From Syntrophaceae bacterium UBA2192 (GTDB taxonomy: Bacteria > Desulfobacterota > Syntrophia > Syntrophales > UBA2192): 9,606 nucleotides of DNA. The DNA is taken from contig DCVI01000108.1 in the NCBI GenBank assembly GCA_002327315.1, forward strand, positions 1 to 9,606, given 5' to 3'. The notes beneath the pieces were generated by a model that was not told the DNA's origin, searched no databases, and saw only the letters and a list, made by a program, of their open reading frames with translations. Position 1 is the first letter of the stretch. Each line of letters starts with the position of its first letter. A program made the translations under genes and the position numbers. This document shows, in pieces, positions 7,876 through 9,606 of this stretch.

Positions 7876-8538
7876 CTAAAGATTCATGTTTCTGGGGGTG
7901 ATGTCCGACGTCAGCTCAAGCCGCTTGTAGTCGGCCGTAAGGGGATCGATAGCCGAACTGCGCACGATTAAAGTCATCCGTACCTTCCTGATGCCGGGAA
8001 GATCCGCCGGCATCTGGGTGGTCGAGCCGTCATTCATCGTATAAGTCAGGGTGAGGCTCTCGATGTGCTCGGCCAGGACGCTGCCGTTGCGGCTGATGGA
8101 TTTATTGTCATTATTAAAGGTATAGGTGACGTCCTCGTCGCTTCCGGAAATGCTTCCATCCTGGTTGAGGTCCGCCAGGATGCGGATGGAGCCGGCCGTG
8201 GCCTGCGAGATGCCCGTGAAAGCCGTCCCGGAGCTTCGATAGCCCGCCATCCGGATCTCTTTCGTCATCGAGGCAAGCGCCGTCCGGGCCCGGTGAACGG
8301 TGTCCACCGTCAGCACCTGCATGGTCGTGGTCCTGGCCTGTGAGGAGAAGAAGGTCGCCATTCCGGCCAGAAGGAGTGTTGACACGACCATAACAATCAA
8401 CAGCTCTATAAGAGAGAAACCCGCCTGCCTTTTCATGGGCAACCTCACTGCATCACTTGCATGGTTACGCTGCTTCATGACGCTTCCCCAAGGCTTTGAT
8501 GAAACCGTTATTTTTGACTGCATTTGTTTCAGGCTCAT
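7876..8538 (-). CDS. PilW-like type IV pilus minor pilin
   Basis: The prepilin signature RQAG-FSLIELLIVMVVSTLLL is present, with Glu at +5 of the mature protein, followed by a helix and the R-A-R-T-A-L-x-x-M-x-K-E-I-R-M-A-G-Y-R pattern characteristic of PilW. The mature protein would be about 180 residues, in the normal range. Residues 123-134 (D-L-N-Q-D-G-S-I-S-G-S-D) match a calcium-binding EF-hand or dockerin-type loop. Two starts are credible. ATG 8538 has a strong GGAGG seven bases upstream (8546-8550) but gives a 40-residue leader. ATG 8436 has GAGG six bases upstream (8443-8446) and gives the usual six-residue leader MKRQAG. I give the longer form because of its ribosome binding site, without certainty. 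The gene lies between pilV (138-bp gap) and pilX (11-bp gap). Its expected role is in the minor-pilin complex that primes pilus assembly in the inner membrane. Confidence 0.85.
   Translation of the reverse strand: MSLKQMQSKITVSSKPWGSVMKQRNHASDAVRLPMKRQAGFSLIELLIVMVVSTLLLAGMATFFSSQARTTTMQVLTVDTVHRARTALASMTKEIRMAGYRSSGTAFTGISQATAGSIRILADLNQDGSISGSDEDVTYTFNNDNKSISRNGSVLAEHIESLTLTYTMNDGSTTQMPADLPGIRKVRMTLIVRSSAIDPLTADYKRLELTSDITPRNMNL
8443..8446 (-). promoter_or_regulatory. Internal ribosome binding site for the short PilW form
   Basis: GAGG on the minus strand, six bases ahead of the ATG at 8436-8434. It would start translation at MKRQAG, giving a conventional type IVa prepilin leader. It competes with the stronger upstream GGAGG at 8546-8550. 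Confidence 0.45.
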
Positions 8539-8641
8539 CTTAAGACCTCCCGACCCGGCCGCGCTAACGACAATCCATATCTACAGTATCGGTTTATTTA
8601 TAATTTACTTAAAGCCCACCTGATGACGAGAGAATGTAATT
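8539..8641 (-). promoter_or_regulatory. pilV-pilW gap: pilW ribosome binding site and AT-rich possible promoter
   Basis: The stretch at about 8583-8613 is AT-rich, in contrast to its surroundings. On the minus strand TTTAAG (8613-8608) and GATACT (8590-8585) are 17 bp apart and could be a weak sigma-70 promoter (3 of 6 and 4 of 6 matches); TATAAA (8602-8597) is an alternative -10 with no good -35. GGAGG (8550-8546) precedes ATG 8538. The gap may let pilW-pilX be expressed separately from pilV. The promoter call is weak. Confidence 0.3.
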
Positions 8642-8672
8642 ATGCGGTTATATCGAAATGTTATAACCGCAT
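8642..8672. repeat. Perfect 11-bp dyad between pilV and pilW
   Basis: ATGCGGTTATA (8642-8652) and TATAACCGCAT (8662-8672) are exact reverse complements separated by 9 nt. It begins 4 bp after the pilV stop on the minus strand. There is no T-tract on either side, so it is not a standard terminator. It could be an mRNA stem that stabilises the pilV message, an attenuator, or an operator for a dimeric regulator acting on pilW-pilX. Confidence 0.65.
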
Positions 8673-8676
8673 GACC

Positions 8677-9027
8677 CTACAACGTCACCACAACGGACGT
8701 GTTCATCGTACGGCCGTTAGACATGATAGAGAGGGCAACGGTCTTCATGTTGCCGTTCGTCGTCACAGTCCAGCTCCTCATGTAATAGACCCCGCCTTTC
8801 ACGATCGAATCCCCGCCCGCGGCGATACTGTTGTAAGGTATCTGCTTGATCGCCTCCACCTTGTCCTGGAGAAGAGAGCTTGCCACGGATGTCGACTTGT
8901 CGGTCTGCATGGCTGCCATGGTTACTCCGATATGTCCGGCCATACCGAGAAGAACGACACAGATGAGAAACATCGCGACCACACACTCGACCAACCCAAA
9001 ACCTTTATTCCCTTTAATCTGTTTCAT
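8677..9027 (-). CDS. PilV-like type IV pilus minor pilin
   Basis: A 116-residue prepilin starting MKQIKGNKG-FGLVECVVAMF. The nine-residue basic leader ends in Gly, mature +1 is Phe and +5 is Glu, and a hydrophobic helix runs to about residue 30. The pattern G-F-x-L-V-E-x-V-V-A-M, with Q-x-x-K-S-x-S-V-A-S-S-L-L-Q-D-K-x-E-A-I-K following, is that of the PilV family. It is shorter than many PilV proteins (about 150-200), with one compact C-terminal beta region ending in VVVTL. GGGGG at 9036-9040, eight bases before the ATG, supports the start. It is the first visible gene of the pilV-pilW-pilX operon. GspI-type pseudopilins share this N-terminus, but the PilW and PilX neighbours favour a pilus role. 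Confidence 0.82.
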   Translation of the reverse strand: MKQIKGNKGFGLVECVVAMFLICVVLLGMAGHIGVTMAAMQTDKSTSVASSLLQDKVEAIKQIPYNSIAAGGDSIVKGGVYYMRSWTVTTNGNMKTVALSIMSNGRTMNTSVVVTL

Positions 9028-9071
9028 GACATCGTCCCCCTTGTTTTCGTTGCCCGACTCCTATCGCATCG

Positions 9072-9099
9072 ATTGTACCAGGGCGAGGCCATCGGTAAA
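9072..9099 (-). promoter_or_regulatory. Predicted sigma-70 extended -10 promoter of the minor pilin operon
   Basis: On the minus strand, TTTACC (9099-9094, four of six matches to TTGACA) is followed after 16 bp by TACAAT (9077-9072, five of six matches to TATAAT), which is directly preceded by TGG, an extended -10 element. Transcription would begin near 9065, leaving a leader of about 38 nt before the pilV ATG. This is a prediction by eye; no score was computed. Confidence 0.5.
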
Positions 9100-9102
9100 G
9101 TT

Positions 9103-9134
9103 CTATCAATAACAGATAGTTAGATGATTGATAG
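9103..9134. promoter_or_regulatory. Dyad just upstream of the pilV promoter, candidate activator site
   Basis: CTATCAAT (9103-9110) and ATTGATAG (9127-9134) are perfect reverse complements with 16 nt between them, so the half-site centres are 24 bp apart, slightly more than two helix turns. The near edge is 3 bp from the predicted -35 box. That position suits a dimeric activator. No known regulator can be assigned to this motif from the sequence. Confidence 0.4.
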
Positions 9135-9458
9135 CCGCATGCAGGGTTGTAAAGACAAGGCCGCGGGCCGTGCCAAAACGGCACGCAACTCCTGAATTGT
9201 TTAATGAGGACAGATAGTTGCAAAAGCCGGATCAAAGTGGATGAGTTCGAATTCGCAGCCTCATAAGCGAATTCAAGCCTGATTGGCTCCCAAAATAGAC
9301 GCCATCTTGGGATACTCTATCGAGGATTCCCCCGAGGCGTTGTAATCTGCGACTTGGAAACCGATGACGAAGATTCACTCCGCCTCTAATGAACAGTCTG
9401 AAGGGTCATTGCGAGCCCCTGACCCCGGGTAGGCACGGGGTTATCGATGGAAGAAACA
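9135..9458. other. Non-coding stretch with small dyads
   Basis: I see no supportable gene in these 324 bp. The region holds CGTGCC-AAAAC-GGCACG (9169-9185), GAATTCGC-N10-GCGAATTC (9249-9274) and ACCCCG-N8-CGGGGT (9422-9441). GTCATTGCGAGC at 9405-9416 resembles the beginning of a widespread interspersed palindromic repeat, but the rest of that element is absent. The region looks like an intergenic patchwork of repeat fragments. Confidence 0.45.
9249..9274. repeat. Perfect 8-bp inverted repeat
   Basis: GAATTCGC (9249-9256) and GCGAATTC (9267-9274) are exact reverse complements separated by 10 nt. There is no T-tract and no adjacent gene start within 200 bp, so its role is unclear. Confidence 0.45.
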
Positions 9459-9556
9459 CCCTCTCCCCTTCGCGGGAGAGGGCTCTTTCCAAATTTCCCT
9501 CTCCCCTCGCGGGAGAGGGCTCTTTCCAAATTTCCCTCTCCCCTCGCGGGAGAGGG
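9459..9556. repeat. Three tandem copies of a 37-bp hairpin repeat
   Basis: Each copy has a 9-bp perfect stem, CCCTCTCCC and GGGAGAGGG, around a short CTCGC-type loop: 9459-9482, 9497-9519 and 9534-9556. The linkers (9483-9496 and 9520-9533) are the identical 14 nt CTCTTTCCAAATTT, so the unit is 37 bp; copy one has one extra T in its loop. The third copy is followed by CAGGGGTGAGGGGG, a tail often seen with this stem in interspersed REP-like elements of many proteobacteria. The array was probably expanded by replication slippage at one such element. Confidence 0.85.
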
Positions 9557-9559
9557 CAG

Positions 9560-9588
9560 GGGTGAGGGGGTCTTGAAATCCTTCACCC
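9560..9588. repeat. Outer inverted repeat flanking the hairpin array
   Basis: GGGTGA (9560-9565) and TCACCC (9583-9588) can pair across 17 nt directly after the hairpin array, and the window then ends in a pyrimidine-rich run (9586-9606). It is probably the edge of the same REP-like element or the start of a second copy continuing past the window. Confidence 0.4.
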
Positions 9589-9606
9589 TCCCCTTTATCC
9601 CCTCCC

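Noticed and set aside
8524..9123. 199-codon ORF on the + strand opposite pilV and pilW
   Set aside because: It lies antisense to two clear prepilin genes, is rich in His and Arg and has no ribosome binding site; it is a shadow frame.
9160..9190. Sigma-54 promoter before pilV (TGGCACG on the minus strand)
   Set aside because: The -24 element is good, but the position of the -12 GC element reads GCGG instead of TTGC, and the site is part of a small dyad about 150 bp before the gene.
9386..9586. 66-codon minus-strand ORF with repeated PSPARGEG peptides
   Set aside because: The peptide repeats are only a translation of the hairpin repeats.
9459..9606. Possible CRISPR array
   Set aside because: The units are self-complementary, the 14-nt linkers are identical to each other and no cas gene is near, so it is a tandem REP-like repeat.

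Overview
The window looks like part of a GC-rich chromosome of a Desulfobacterota-type (former Deltaproteobacteria) bacterium. This is inferred from the very large cytoplasmic multi-PAS histidine kinase with a HEINNPNNF-type H-box, the NtrC-type partner overlapping it, and a divergent pilV-pilW-pilX-like minor pilin cluster. No rRNA or other taxonomic marker is present, so the assignment is tentative.

Layout. Positions 1-126 hold the last 42 codons of a moeA-like molybdenum cofactor gene on the + strand, followed by a Rho-independent terminator (204-231) and about 270 bp without a convincing gene. Positions 498-5270 encode a soluble hybrid-sensor histidine kinase with a partial PAS remnant, eight PAS domains, one GAF domain and a complete HisKA/HATPase core. 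Its stop codon overlaps the start of a sigma-54-dependent response regulator (5267-6631). The two form a clear two-component operon. A long hairpin without a U-tract (6648-6677) lies between this operon and the convergent minus-strand operon.

On the minus strand, read from right to left, lie a PilV-like (9027-8677), a PilW-like (8538-7876) and a PilX-like (7864-6719) minor pilin gene. They have good ribosome binding sites. An extended -10 promoter with a dyad just upstream can be drawn before pilV, and a second perfect dyad sits in the pilV-pilW gap. PilW, and less perfectly PilX, carry calcium-loop-like D-x-N-x-D-G motifs. The PilY1 gene that usually follows pilX, and a fimT/fimU gene that usually precedes pilV, are not in the window.

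The right end (9135-9606) is non-coding and holds several dyads and three copies of a hairpin-forming 37-bp tandem repeat of the interspersed CCCTCTCCC/GGGAGAGGG type.

How the parts could work together: the kinase would sense cytosolic signals (ligand, redox or cofactor) through its PAS/GAF array and phosphorylate the NtrC-like regulator, which would activate sigma-54 promoters. The pilins would prime or cap a type IV pilus or related secretion filament. I found no sigma-54 promoter in front of the pilins, so a regulatory link between the two operons is not supported here. I did not find a wholly new system. The most interesting points are the calcium-loop motifs, the two possible PilW starts, the paired dyads of the pilin operon and the internal domain duplications of the kinase.
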